Below, piece by piece: positions 36,112-44,964 of a DNA stretch of 64,000 nt (its first letter is position 1; each line of letters starts with the position of its first letter). Origin of the DNA: JAODBQ01 sp047602055. GTDB taxonomy: Bacteria; Actinomycetota; Acidimicrobiia; Acidimicrobiales; Ilumatobacteraceae. The position numbers and the translations under genes were made by a program. The stretch spans positions 3,348,001 through 3,412,000 of the forward strand of contig JASGIG010000001.1 in NCBI GenBank assembly GCA_047602055.1. Reading direction: 5' to 3'. The notes under the pieces are model-generated. The model ran no database searches, had not been told where the DNA came from, and saw only the letters and a program-made list of their open reading frames with translations.

Positions 36112-37407
36112 TCAACCGGCCGTGTCGGCGATCGCCTGGTCGAGGATCGTCAGGCCGAGGTCGAGCTCGTCGTCGGTGATGGTCAGCGGCGGGGCGATGC
36201 GGAACACGCCGCCCATGCCGCGCAGCGCGACGATGTTCATCGACAGGCCGAGCTCGAAGCACCGCCGGGTGATCGCCGCCCCGAGCTCGGGCGCGGCCTT
36301 CTTCGTCGCCTTGTCGCTGACGATCTCCAGGCCGACGAGCAGGCCACGGCCGCGCACGTCGCCGACGCACTCGTAGCGGTCGCACAGCTCACGCAGGCCG
36401 GCGAGCAGTCGCTCCCCCGCCGCCGCGGCCCGCGCCGCCAGCCGGTCGCGCACGACGACCTCGATCACCTTCAGCCCGACGGCGGCTGGCAGGGGATCGG
36501 ACACGTGCGTCGTGTAGAAGAGGAAGCCGCACTCGTGGGCCTGCTCCTCGATCTCGTCGGTGGTGAGCACGGCGGCCAGCGGCAGCCCGGCGCCGAGGGT
36601 CTTCGACAGTGTGAGGAGGTCCGGGACGATCCCGTCGCGCTCGAACGCGAACATCGAGCCGGTGCGGCCCATCCCGGTCTGAGCCTCGTCGAGGACGAGC
36701 AGCATGCCGCGCTCGTGGCAGCGGGCCTGCAGCGCGGCGAGGTAGCCGGGCGGTAGTTCGAGGATCCCACCGGACGACAGGATCGGCTCGGCGATGAACG
36801 CTGCCGGTGCACCGACGCTCTGACGGTCGACGAGGTCGAACGCGTCGTCCAGCTCGGCCAGCCAGTCGAGCGAGCCGTCGGCGTGTGTGAACCGCGGCCG
36901 GTAGGCGTTCGGGGCGAACACCGCCAGCGAACCGGCCTGCGCCGGGCCGTAGCCGCGCCGTCCCGCCGAGTACGTCGCCGACGCAGCCGCGCCGGTCATC
37001 CCGTGCCAGCTCTGGGCGAAGCCGACCACCTCCCAGCCGCCGGTGACCAGCTTGGCGAGGCGCAGCGCGGCCTCGTTCGACTCGGCGCCGGTCGTCAGCA
37101 GCAGCACCTTGGTGAGGCCGGGCGCCAGCGAGCCGAGCGCCTCGGCGAGGTCGATCACCGGGCGCGACAGCATCCCGGAGAACAGGTGGTCGAGCCGCCC
37201 GATCAGCTCGGTGACGACCTCGACGATCTCGGGGTGGGAGTGGCCGAGGATCGAGCTCATCTGCCCGCTGGTGAAGTCGAGCACCCGCCGCCCGGCGGCG
37301 TCCTCGACGAAGGCGCCCTCGGCGCGCTCGGCGACGAACGGCGAGAACGTCGCCCCGTAGCGGAGGAGGTGGCGCTCGGCGCGCTGCAGGTCACGCTCGT
37401 CGGACAT
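36112..37407 (-). CDS. dgdA: 2,2-dialkylglycine decarboxylase (class III aminotransferase)
   Basis: This is a 431-residue PLP enzyme very close in pattern to Burkholderia dialkylglycine decarboxylase. LDFTSGQMSSILGHSHPEIV, LDHLFSGMLSRPV, TTGAESNEAALRLAKLVTGG, GFAQSWHGMTGAAASATYSA, FIAEPILSSGGI and LLVLDEAQTGMGRTG are present, and LTLSKTLGAGLPLA holds the PLP lysine. The reaction is decarboxylation-dependent transamination of 2,2-dialkylglycines (for example 2-aminoisobutyrate) with pyruvate. The ATG at 37407 fits the family start. It is divergent from a thioesterase across a 50-bp inverted repeat that may be its operator. The general class III alternative is less likely given the DGD-specific GQMS and SGML motifs. 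Confidence 0.85.
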   Translation of the reverse strand: MSDERDLQRAERHLLRYGATFSPFVAERAEGAFVEDAAGRRVLDFTSGQMSSILGHSHPEIVEVVTELIGRLDHLFSGMLSRPVIDLAEALGSLAPGLTKVLLLTTGAESNEAALRLAKLVTGGWEVVGFAQSWHGMTGAAASATYSAGRRGYGPAQAGSLAVFAPNAYRPRFTHADGSLDWLAELDDAFDLVDRQSVGAPAAFIAEPILSSGGILELPPGYLAALQARCHERGMLLVLDEAQTGMGRTGSMFAFERDGIVPDLLTLSKTLGAGLPLAAVLTTDEIEEQAHECGFLFYTTHVSDPLPAAVGLKVIEVVVRDRLAARAAAAGERLLAGLRELCDRYECVGDVRGRGLLVGLEIVSDKATKKAAPELGAAITRRCFELGLSMNIVALRGMGGVFRIAPPLTITDDELDLGLTILDQAIADTAG

Positions 37408-37551
37408 CGCCCGATCATCGCAGGTCATGTGCACCGCACGGAATCGATCACAGGCCGAGCGCGAGCCACCGCCATCCTGGCGGCGTGCCCTCGACCGCGC
37501 CCCGATCCGACGTCGTCGAGACGGCCGACGGATCGATCTCGCTACAGCCCC

Positions 37552-37601
37552 GACGCTGTCATCACCGTGAGCGAGATCCCGCACGTTGTGATGACAACGT
37601 C
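37552..37601. promoter_or_regulatory. inverted repeat in the divergent promoter gap
   Basis: GACGCTGTCATCAC (37552-37565) and GTGATGACAACGTC (37588-37601) are complementary except at one position, with a 22-base spacer. It lies in the 250-base gap between the decarboxylase and thioesterase genes. No other feature is recognised in the gap. Confidence 0.45.
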
Positions 37602-37658
37602 CGCCGGCGGCATGGTCGAGCGGGCATCTGAACGGCCGGTTGTCTACTGTCCGGCGCC

Positions 37659-38465
37659 ATGACGTCGCGCTTCGACACCGACACCGCCGTCGCAGCGCTC
37701 GGCGACGGCGCCTATGACGCGCGCATCGACCACGGCTGGTGGATCGAGCGCGGCCCCAACGGTGGCTACGTCGCCGCGCTCGTCGTCCAGGCGCTCGTCG
37801 CCGAGGTCGCCGACCCCAGCCGCCACCTGCGCTCGCTGACCGTCCACTACCTCGCCCCAGCCGTCGAGGGCCCGGCGCAGCTCAGCGTCACCACCGAGCG
37901 CAGTGGGCGGGTCGTGCGCTACATGAGCACCCGGCTGCGCCAGGGGGATCGCCTGATCGCCACCGCCCAGGCCGCGTTTGCGACCCTCAACGACGCCGGC
38001 CCGTCGTTCGCCGACCCGAGCTTCCCCGGCTACGCCCACCCCGACCGGCTCGGCCCGACGCCCGACCCGCCCGGCCTGGTACCGATGCGTGAGCGCTACG
38101 AGTTCCGCCACGTGATCGGCGCCCCGTGGGCCGACCCGGGCAGCACCGCCGAGAGCGCCGGGTGGATCCGCCTCGCCGAGCGCCGCCCGTACGACGCCGC
38201 GCTCGTCGTGGCGATGAGCGACGCGTGGTACCCGGCGATCTTCACCCGCCTCACCGAGCGCTTCGGCGTCCCGACGATCGATCTCACCGTCCACATCCGC
38301 TCGATCGCCGCGCTCCAGCGGATGCAGCCCGACGACTGGATAGCGGCACGGTTCCGCACCACCGTCGCCACCGAGGGCCTCCTCGAGGAGGACGGCCAGC
38401 TGTGGGCACCGGACGGCACGCTGATCGCCCACTCCCGCCAGCTCGGGATGCTGCTCGCGCCCTGA
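37659..38465 (+). CDS. TesB-like acyl-CoA thioesterase (double hot-dog)
   Basis: This 268-residue protein carries two hot-dog folds. PNGGYVAALVVQAL and HLRSLTVHYLAPAVEGPAQL form the first half, and RLTERFGVPTIDLTVHIRSI is the second-half core. Such enzymes hydrolyse acyl-CoAs. The ATG at 37659 opens the conserved region. It is the last intact chromosomal gene before the insertion-sequence cluster and is divergent from the dialkylglycine decarboxylase. Confidence 0.82.
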   Translation: MTSRFDTDTAVAALGDGAYDARIDHGWWIERGPNGGYVAALVVQALVAEVADPSRHLRSLTVHYLAPAVEGPAQLSVTTERSGRVVRYMSTRLRQGDRLIATAQAAFATLNDAGPSFADPSFPGYAHPDRLGPTPDPPGLVPMRERYEFRHVIGAPWADPGSTAESAGWIRLAERRPYDAALVVAMSDAWYPAIFTRLTERFGVPTIDLTVHIRSIAALQRMQPDDWIAARFRTTVATEGLLEEDGQLWAPDGTLIAHSRQLGMLLAP

Positions 38466-38965
38466 CCTGCTGCCGACACCGCCCGCCGCGGTGTCGGACA
38501 CGGACACCGCCAGCAAGTAGTTCGCCGAGCGAGCTCGGCGGGCGGCCGCACCCGACTCGACCTGCATGAGCCATGCATGCTGTCAACGCACGCGTCGCCG
38601 ACGACCCGCCACCTGCATCACGGGATCAGCTGCGCCACGCCCCAGTCGGCATCGTCACCGACGAACTTCTCGATCACCGACATCGAGCGGGCGGCGACGA
38701 CGGCCGAGCCCATCCGACCATCTCCGACGAGCCTCTCAATCGGCCCAGACTTCAACCTCAAAGTTCGTACGTTTTCTGCGACCTTGACGGCCTCCGGCGA
38801 AGGCGCGACGCTCGCAGACATGATCGGAAACGCATGGGAGTGACCCAAGACCGATCACGCCACAGGCTTGAACCTCTGCCCAGCGCTCGCAGATATGTAC
38901 GATCGCTCCTTCGGCACCCGAGCCCAAGAACACGTATGACCTCGAGGCAGATGGCGTCCCGTCTC
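38466..38965. other. 500-base stretch without a recognised gene, at the edge of the IS cluster
   Basis: Base composition is visibly less G+C-rich than the neighbours. Only short frames of 65-90 codons exist, on both strands and with no recognisable family. The stretch may hold remains of a gene cut by the insertions, but I cannot identify one. Confidence 0.5.
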
Positions 38966-40323
38966 GTGGTGTAGGTGACCACGTGCGTTCCCGTCGGCTG
39001 TGGGTCAGTTTCGGGGTGCTGCGGGCAAGGCTAGTTCGGCGTTGTTGTCGGTGAGCTCGGCGACGGAAGCGGCGGCGATGTAGCGGCGTTCGGCGGCGAT
39101 CATCTCGTCGTTGATCTCGACGAGGAGGGCTCCGACGAGACGGATCACGGACTGCTTGTCGGGGAAGATCCCGACGACGTCGGTGCGTCGCTTGAGCTCG
39201 CGGTTGAGGCGTTCGATTGGGTTGTTCGACCAGATCTTCGACCAGTGCGCTGGCGGGAAGCCGGTGTAGGCGAGCACGTCTGCCTCCATCGCTTCGAGCC
39301 GCTCGGCGACTGCGGGCGCGTAGGGGCGCAGTTGGTCGACGACACCGCGCAGCTGGGCGCGGGCGGTGTCGGCGTCGGGTTGGGCGAACACGGTGCGGAT
39401 CAGGGCGGCGATCATCTGACGGTGGCGGTGTTGGGCCGCGGCGAGCAGGTTGCGTATCGCGTGGACGCGGCAGCGTTGCCAGGCGGCGCCTTGCAGGCTG
39501 CGCCGGATCGCCTTGACCAGACCGGCGTGCGCATCGGACACGACCAGGCGCACACCGCCCAGGCCGCGGTCGGTCAGGCTGGTGAGGAACTCGCGCCAGA
39601 ACGTCTCGTTCTCCGAGTCGCCGACGTCGACACCGAGTACCTCGCGGTGCCCGTCAGCGCGTAGGCCGGTGGCGATCACGACGGCCTTGGACACGACGTG
39701 GCGGTGCTCGCGGACGTGGACGTAGGTGGCGTCGAGCCAGACGTAGATGAACGGCTGGTGATCGAGCCGGCGGGTGCGCAGCACGTTGACGTCGGCGTCG
39801 ATGCCGGCGCAGATCCGTGACACGGTCGACTTCGACACGCCCGAGTCGCAGCCGAGCGCTTTGACGAGGTCGTCGACCTTCCGGGTCGAGGTACCGGTGA
39901 TGTACGCGGTCATGATCACCGCCCACAGGGCACGGTCGACGCGTCGGCGCGGCTCGAGCAACTCGGGGAAGAAGCTGCCGGTGCGCAGCTTCGGGATCGC
40001 GACCTCGACGTCACCCGCCGGCGTGGAGACCAGCTTGGGGCGGTGCCCGTTGCGCAACGCGGTGCGCTCCGGGCTGTGCTCGCCGGGGCCGGCGCCGATC
40101 GTCGCGGTGCAGCTCGGCTTCGATCAGCTCCTGCAACGCGGCGGCGAGGATGTCGCGCAACGACGTCGACAACGACGCGTCGCTGCCGGCAAGCCGCGCG
40201 GCAAGGTCAGACAGGGCAAACTCTCGGGTGGTCATCGTGCGTCCTTCTCGTTGGCTTGGTCGCTTCCGAGAATCGCACGATGACCACCATCACCCCAGCG
40301 ATGGTCGAGGCCTCCTACACCAC
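38966..40323 (-). mobile_element. IS256-family insertion sequence (transposase frame broken)
   Basis: The element is bounded by GTGGTGTAGG at 38966-38975 and its complement CCTACACCAC at 40314-40323; one more flanking base (C/G) also pairs. It holds one transposase gene. Length of about 1.36 kb and end sequence suit the family. No matching direct repeat of the target is seen at the two flanks, so one end may be rearranged. Confidence 0.75.
39005..40235 (-). CDS. IS256-family transposase (frame break near 40109)
   Basis: Mutator-type DDE transposase. The N-terminal piece from ATG 40235 (SLRDILAAALQELIEAEL) and the main frame (TALRNGHRPKLVSTPAGDVE onward) are separated by one extra base near 40109; corrected length is 1230 nt (409 residues). 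The catalytic residues lie in VWLDATYVHVREH, VVSDAHAGLVKA and NNPIERLNRELKRR. As written the element would be inactive, though the break may be an assembly error. Confidence 0.8.
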
Positions 40324-40433
40324 GTGATGGGACTCACTCTCGAGGGCACTTTCCGACTACGAAGACACATACGGTGGCTTTTTGGATGACCACCTTTGTA
40401 GTTGGACTTAGGGCTTGCGCGGATAGGTGGTTG

Positions 40434-41267
40434 TCAGCGGCAGAAGTGGTCGCGGTAGGTGAGCAGTTTGCCGGTGATCAAGATGACGGTGGCGAGGCTG
40501 AGTGCGGCGTTGCGGTGATGGTGTCGCTGGTCGGTGGAGCGTCGCAGTTGGCCGTAGTTCGACCACCAGCTGTTGGTGGCTTCGACGATCCAGCGCAGGC
40601 CGAGCGTGAGCCGGTGCGGCGCTCCTTTCGGGGGTTTGGTCCCGCGGCGTTGAACGTCGAGTTCGGTCAGGCCGAGCGCGGCGAGTCGTTCCCGCACGAT
40701 CGGGTAGTCGTAGCCGCGATCGAGGTGCAAGGTGTCAATGTCGACGAGGAGGCCGTTGGCGGCGACTTCGTTGAGTGTGCCGATCAGCATGCGCACGTCG
40801 TTGCGGTTCGCGCCGTCGATCGTCCAGCCGATCGGGACTCCGTGACCGTCGACCGCGGTGGACCACTTCCAGCCGCATTTGCCCCGGTCACAGGGGTTAG
40901 GGCCAGTGCTTTCGCCACCGTAGGGGACCTTGTGGAGCGACCCGTCGACGGCGACGTTGGACAGGTCCAAGCCGATCATGCGGTCATAGGCGGCGAGCGC
41001 TTCAGCGCGGAGCCGGTCGAACACGCCAGCTGCGATCCATTCGTCGCGACGGGCTCGCAAGGTCGTGTCCGAGACGCGGTGCTCAAGGATTGCTTCGATG
41101 TCGACCCATGCTGCTCCGGTCACCAGTCGCAGCAGGATCCCCCAGAAACACAACCGGTTCGGCACACGTGGCCGATGGCAGCCAAGCGGATGCTCGGGCG
41201 GCTCCGGCAGCAGCGGTTCGATCGCCGCGTACACGGCATCTACCACTTCGCGTTCGAGTGCGCGCAT
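40434..41267 (-). CDS. IS5-family transposase
   Basis: This is a 277-residue intact DDE transposase. The N-terminal helix-turn-helix region contains RPRVPNRLCFWGILLRLVTG and WVDIEAILEH. DDE residues are in LSNVAVDGSLHK, TLHLDRGYDYP and RWIVEATNSWW. Its start codon is only about 36 bases from the inner IS, so the native promoter near the right terminal repeat has been moved 1.4 kb away. It could now be read only from inside the invading element or not at all. Confidence 0.87.
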   Translation of the reverse strand: MRALEREVVDAVYAAIEPLLPEPPEHPLGCHRPRVPNRLCFWGILLRLVTGAAWVDIEAILEHRVSDTTLRARRDEWIAAGVFDRLRAEALAAYDRMIGLDLSNVAVDGSLHKVPYGGESTGPNPCDRGKCGWKWSTAVDGHGVPIGWTIDGANRNDVRMLIGTLNEVAANGLLVDIDTLHLDRGYDYPIVRERLAALGLTELDVQRRGTKPPKGAPHRLTLGLRWIVEATNSWWSNYGQLRRSTDQRHHHRNAALSLATVILITGKLLTYRDHFCR

Positions 41268-41302
41268 GATGTTGAGGACCTCCCCGGAGGATGTCCCGCT
41301 TG

Positions 41303-42724
41303 CTGTTGAACTTCGGTGGTGATCCCGTTGCTCTCAGGCGATTTGAGCGTAGTCGCGGGGTGTTGCGGGGTTGACGGCATCGGCGATGGCGGCGACGAGT
41401 TCGGGCATCTGGGCGTGACCGCGAACGCGGCGGAACGAGCGTTGGGCTTCGATCATCCCGGTCGCGATCCATCGCTTCTTCATGTCGCCGTCGCGCCAGT
41501 TCTTCACGCGGCTGGTGACGGTGCGCACGGTGCCGATCATGGACTCGATGCAGTTCGTGTTCGTCAGCGTTCGTCGCAGGGCACCGTTGGTGCCGAGTCG
41601 GGCGACGGTGAACATCTCCTCGAGGCCTTCGAGCAGCGAGCCGGCGGCGTCGGGATGATCGGCGCGCAGGGCGGCGGCGAGGCGTCGGGCCTCGGCGATC
41701 CCGGCGTCGGCGTCGGTGTTGGCGAAGACCTGCGCGAGCCTGCGGTCGAGGTTCTTGCGGCGGGCGTCGGGCAGGTAGCCGGTGACGTTCCTGCGCTTGT
41801 GGAGGGTGCAGCGCTGCACGAGAGCCTTGGCGCCGAACACCTTGGCGACGGCCTTGCGCAGCGCCTTGGAACCGTCGAGCACGGCGAGGATGCCGTGCTC
41901 GAAACGGAGCCCACGATCGACGAGATCGGCGAGCAAGTCCTTCACGACGACGGTGTTCTCGGTGTCACCCAACCGCAGCCCGACGGGCACCTTCGTCCCG
42001 TCCGCGGTGATGACCAGGGCGACAACGATCATCTCGCCGGCGACGTTGAGCCCATCGATCATCAACACCGCCGTCTCCAAGTCGGAGAGGTCGGCGGCGA
42101 GCAGCTCGTCCATCGCCTCGGACGTGGCGGCAACGAACCGCCGCGACACCGCCGACTTCGACGTCGCCACACCGGCCACCGGGCCGACGGGTTCGGCGAC
42201 GTCGACGTGACGGCGGGTGGCGACCCCGGCGAGCATCCGCTCGACCACGACCTGGCGCAACAGGTCCTCGGACGCGAACGTGGCCCACGTGTCCAGCTCG
42301 ACCTCACCGCCGTCGACGTAGCGGCCACGCGGACGAGCCACCGACACCTTGCGGGCGCCGAGCACGACCTGACCGGTCGTCGTGCCATGCCAGTTCCCGA
42401 CCCGCTCACCTCCGGCCATCTTGGCGTGCTTCGCGCCAACGATCCCGGCCAGCTCCGCGTCGAGCATCTGGCGCATCACGACCAGCCCCGCAGACGTCGC
42501 GAACGCCAACAAGCCGTCTCTCATCGCATCGGCGACATCAACCATCGCGACCGTCGCCTCCAACGGCAGACCGGCCATCTCGCCGGCCGCGTCCGGTGTC
42601 GTGATCTTCACGACAGGTACCTTCTTCATCGGTGATCCCTCTCCTTGTTCAGGTGTCTTGGTGGACTCCCGAACCCTGCCAGCACGGCACGGCCCGGGGA
42701 GGGATCACCACCTCACTTCAACAG
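41303..42724 (-). mobile_element. IS256-family-like insertion sequence nested in the IS5 element
   Basis: CTGTTGAACTTCGGTGGTGA (41303 onward) and the complement of the sequence ending at 42724 agree at 21 of 24 positions, both running into GGTGGTGATCCC. The element carries one intact transposase. I see no clear target duplication at the junctions with IS5 sequence. Confidence 0.72.
41334..42629 (-). CDS. IS256-family (mutator-type) transposase
   Basis: This is a 431-residue intact transposase. DDE residues occur in LMIDGLNVAGEMIVVAL, AVLDGSKALRKAV and NTNCIESMIGTVR. The cysteine/histidine patch VQRCTLHKRRN is typical of this branch. It differs strongly from the IS256 transposase at 39005-40235, so the two are separate arrivals. 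Being intact, it may keep this element active. Confidence 0.87.
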   Translation of the reverse strand: MKKVPVVKITTPDAAGEMAGLPLEATVAMVDVADAMRDGLLAFATSAGLVVMRQMLDAELAGIVGAKHAKMAGGERVGNWHGTTTGQVVLGARKVSVARPRGRYVDGGEVELDTWATFASEDLLRQVVVERMLAGVATRRHVDVAEPVGPVAGVATSKSAVSRRFVAATSEAMDELLAADLSDLETAVLMIDGLNVAGEMIVVALVITADGTKVPVGLRLGDTENTVVVKDLLADLVDRGLRFEHGILAVLDGSKALRKAVAKVFGAKALVQRCTLHKRRNVTGYLPDARRKNLDRRLAQVFANTDADAGIAEARRLAAALRADHPDAAGSLLEGLEEMFTVARLGTNGALRRTLTNTNCIESMIGTVRTVTSRVKNWRDGDMKKRWIATGMIEAQRSFRRVRGHAQMPELVAAIADAVNPATPRDYAQIA

Positions 42725-43064
42725 ACCCCGGGACAACCTCGCCTCCCCGGTCGTCGTGGACGGATCGCACTCGGTATGAAAACCGAGCCAACCCGCCGAC
42801 CGGTGGATGGTCACCTATCCGCGCGAGTCCTTAGCTTTGGTTGACCTAGGAAGGCGGCGGTGGCCTCGCCGAGGGTAGGAGTTCTTGACCGGTCGGGAGA
42901 ACGCTCCGCTGCGGACGATGATGTTCGCAGTCCCGAGGTGCTCCACGTCTCTCGCCGACGCGGGCCGTTGGCGAGCTCGCTCATCGATCACGGAGGATAG
43001 GGCGCAGCCACGAGGCGCCAGCTCGACTCCCGGTGTCGGCGACGGTGGTGCTAGCCATCCCGGC

Positions 43065-43913
43065 GTGGAGAACCTGCACGGCAAGGCGGCAGTGGTGACG
43101 GGCGCGGGCTCGGGGATGGGGCGGGCGTTCGCCGAGCGCTTCGCCCGGGCGGGGATGAACGTGGTCCTCGCCGACGTGGAGGTGCCCAAGCTCGACGAGG
43201 CGGTGGCAGCCATCACGGCCACCGGCGCGACAGCGATCGGCGTGCCGACGGACGTCACCGACGGCGACGGCGTCGACCGCCTTCGCGATGCCGCGATCGA
43301 GGCGTTCGGCCGCGTCCACGTCGTCTGCAACAACGCCGGCGTCGCCGGCAATCTCGGGGCGACCGGCGAGTGGGTGGTCGAGAACGAGTGGCGCTGGGTG
43401 ATCGACGTCAACTTCTGGGGCGTCGTCCACGGCCACCGCTCGTTCATCCCCCACCTCGTCGAGCACGGCGGCGGGCACATCGTCAACACCGCGTCGATGG
43501 CCGGCCACTACCCCGGCCACTCCGCGTATACCGCCAGCAAGTGGGCGGTCGTCGGCATCACCGAGGGGCTGTACCACGACCCGCGGCTGCGCGCCGCCGG
43601 CGTCGGCGTGTCGTGCCTGTGCCCGGGCTGGGTCGACACGGCGATCGGCGAGTCGGCGCGCAACCAGCCGGAGTGGGCAGCGCGGCCCCTCGGCGCCGAG
43701 CCGACACCCGAGGAGGAAGCGATCCGAGCCTTCGTCGCCGATCAGTTGCGCTCCGGCATGGCGCCCGACAAGGTGGCCGACCTCGTCCACGACGCGATCC
43801 TCGGCGACACGTTCTGGATCTTCACCGACATGCGCATGGTCGAGTCCCTGAAGGCCCGCTTCGACTCGGTGCTCAGCGCCACCAACCCGCCGGCCCAGAG
43901 CCTCGGAAGCTGA
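43065..43913 (+). CDS. short-chain dehydrogenase/reductase
   Basis: This 282-residue SDR carries TGAGSGMGRA, NNAGVAG, NTASMAGHYPG (serine) and YTASKWA (YxxxK). Its long C-terminal part (PEEEAIRAFVADQLRSGMAP... IFTDMRM) matches SDRs often encoded beside F420-dependent monooxygenases in actinobacteria. The GTG at 43065 begins at the first strand; a longer in-frame leader of unconserved residues was not used. The monooxygenase gene follows by 13 bases, so they form an operon. Substrate unknown. Confidence 0.85.
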   Translation: MENLHGKAAVVTGAGSGMGRAFAERFARAGMNVVLADVEVPKLDEAVAAITATGATAIGVPTDVTDGDGVDRLRDAAIEAFGRVHVVCNNAGVAGNLGATGEWVVENEWRWVIDVNFWGVVHGHRSFIPHLVEHGGGHIVNTASMAGHYPGHSAYTASKWAVVGITEGLYHDPRLRAAGVGVSCLCPGWVDTAIGESARNQPEWAARPLGAEPTPEEEAIRAFVADQLRSGMAPDKVADLVHDAILGDTFWIFTDMRMVESLKARFDSVLSATNPPAQSLGS

Positions 43914-43926
43914 CAGGAGACACGAC

Positions 43927-44964
43927 ATGAAGATCGCCACCACACTCGGCTTCGACGGCGACCCCGCCCGCTACGCCCGCCGCGCTCGCGACCTCGAGTC
44001 GGCCGGCGTCGACCTCGTCTGGTCCGGCGAGATCTACGGCTTCGACCTCGTCTCGTCGCTCGCCTATCTGGCCGGGCAGACGACCACGCTGGAGCTGATG
44101 ACCGGGATCCTGCCGATCTACTCGCGCACGCCGGCGCTCATCGCCCAGACCGCGGCGACGATCGACGCGCTGTCCGGCGGGCGTTTCCACCTCGGCCTCG
44201 GCAGCTCCGGCCCGCAGGTGATCGAGGGCTGGCACGGCGTGCCGTTCGACCGCCCGCTGCTGCGCACCCGCGAGATCATCGAGATCTGCCGGAAGGTGTG
44301 GAGCCGTGAGCCGCTGATGTTCGACGGCCGTGCCTACCAGCTGCCGCTGCCCGCCGACCAGGGCACCGGTCTCGGCAAGCCGTTGAAGCTGATGGCCAAG
44401 CCGATGCGCGCCGACGTGCCGGTGTGGATCGCCGCGATCGGCCCGAAGAACGTCGCGCTCGCCGCCGAGCTGGCGTTCGGCTGGCAGCCGATCCACTTCG
44501 TCCCCGACCGCTTCCAGCAGGTGTGGGGCGACGCGCTCGCCGCGGGCGCGGCGAAGCGCCCGGCCGAGCTGGCGCCGCTGCAGATCATGGCCGGTGGCAC
44601 CGTCGCCCTCGGTGACGGCCCCGAGGTGCGCGAGGCCCGTGAGGCCACCCGCGCCAACGTCGGCTTCTACGTCGGCGGGATGGGCGCCCGCGAGAAGAAC
44701 TTCTACAACGAGCTGTTCCAGCGCTACGGCTGGGTCGACGAGGCCAAGCAGATCCAGGACCTGTTCCTCGGCGGCCGCCGCGAGGAGGCGATCGCCGCGG
44801 TGCCCGACGAGTACGTCGACCTGGCGACGCTCGCCGGCGACCCCGGCTACGTGCGCGAGCGCATCGGCGTCTACAAGGAGATCGGCGTCACGTACCTGAA
44901 CATCAACGTCGTCGGCGAGGAGCCGCTGAAGATCTTCGAACAGGTCAAGGCCTGGGCCGAGTAG
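43927..44964 (+). CDS. F420-dependent luciferase-like oxidoreductase
   Basis: This is a 345-residue TIM-barrel oxidoreductase of the LLM class F420-dependent family. MKIATTLGFDG, GVDLVWSGEIYGFD, LELMTGILPIYSRTPALIAQ and GGRFHLGLGSSGPQVIEGWH are characteristic; the last resembles the F420-binding segment. It is co-transcribed with the SDR ahead of it. The 3' end overlaps the converging fatty-acid oxidation gene by 20 bases. Substrate unassigned. Confidence 0.87.
   Translation: MKIATTLGFDGDPARYARRARDLESAGVDLVWSGEIYGFDLVSSLAYLAGQTTTLELMTGILPIYSRTPALIAQTAATIDALSGGRFHLGLGSSGPQVIEGWHGVPFDRPLLRTREIIEICRKVWSREPLMFDGRAYQLPLPADQGTGLGKPLKLMAKPMRADVPVWIAAIGPKNVALAAELAFGWQPIHFVPDRFQQVWGDALAAGAAKRPAELAPLQIMAGGTVALGDGPEVREAREATRANVGFYVGGMGAREKNFYNELFQRYGWVDEAKQIQDLFLGGRREEAIAAVPDEYVDLATLAGDPGYVRERIGVYKEIGVTYLNINVVGEEPLKIFEQVKAWAE

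Larger units (their letters stand above)
40411..42830 (-). mobile_element. IS5-family insertion sequence interrupted by a second IS
   Basis: Ends GGGCTTGCGCGGATAGGTG (40411-40429) and the complement of GGACTCGCGCGGATAGGTG (ending at 42830) match at 17 of 19 positions. TTA flanks both ends (40408-40410 and 42831-42833), fitting the TNA target of the IS1031 group. Without the inner element (41303-42724) the host IS would be about 1.0 kb, normal for IS5 relatives. Confidence 0.75.

Noticed and set aside
38618..38848. 76-codon minus-strand frame and other short frames near the IS cluster
   Set aside because: Starts, codon pattern and similarity give no support; left as unassigned sequence.
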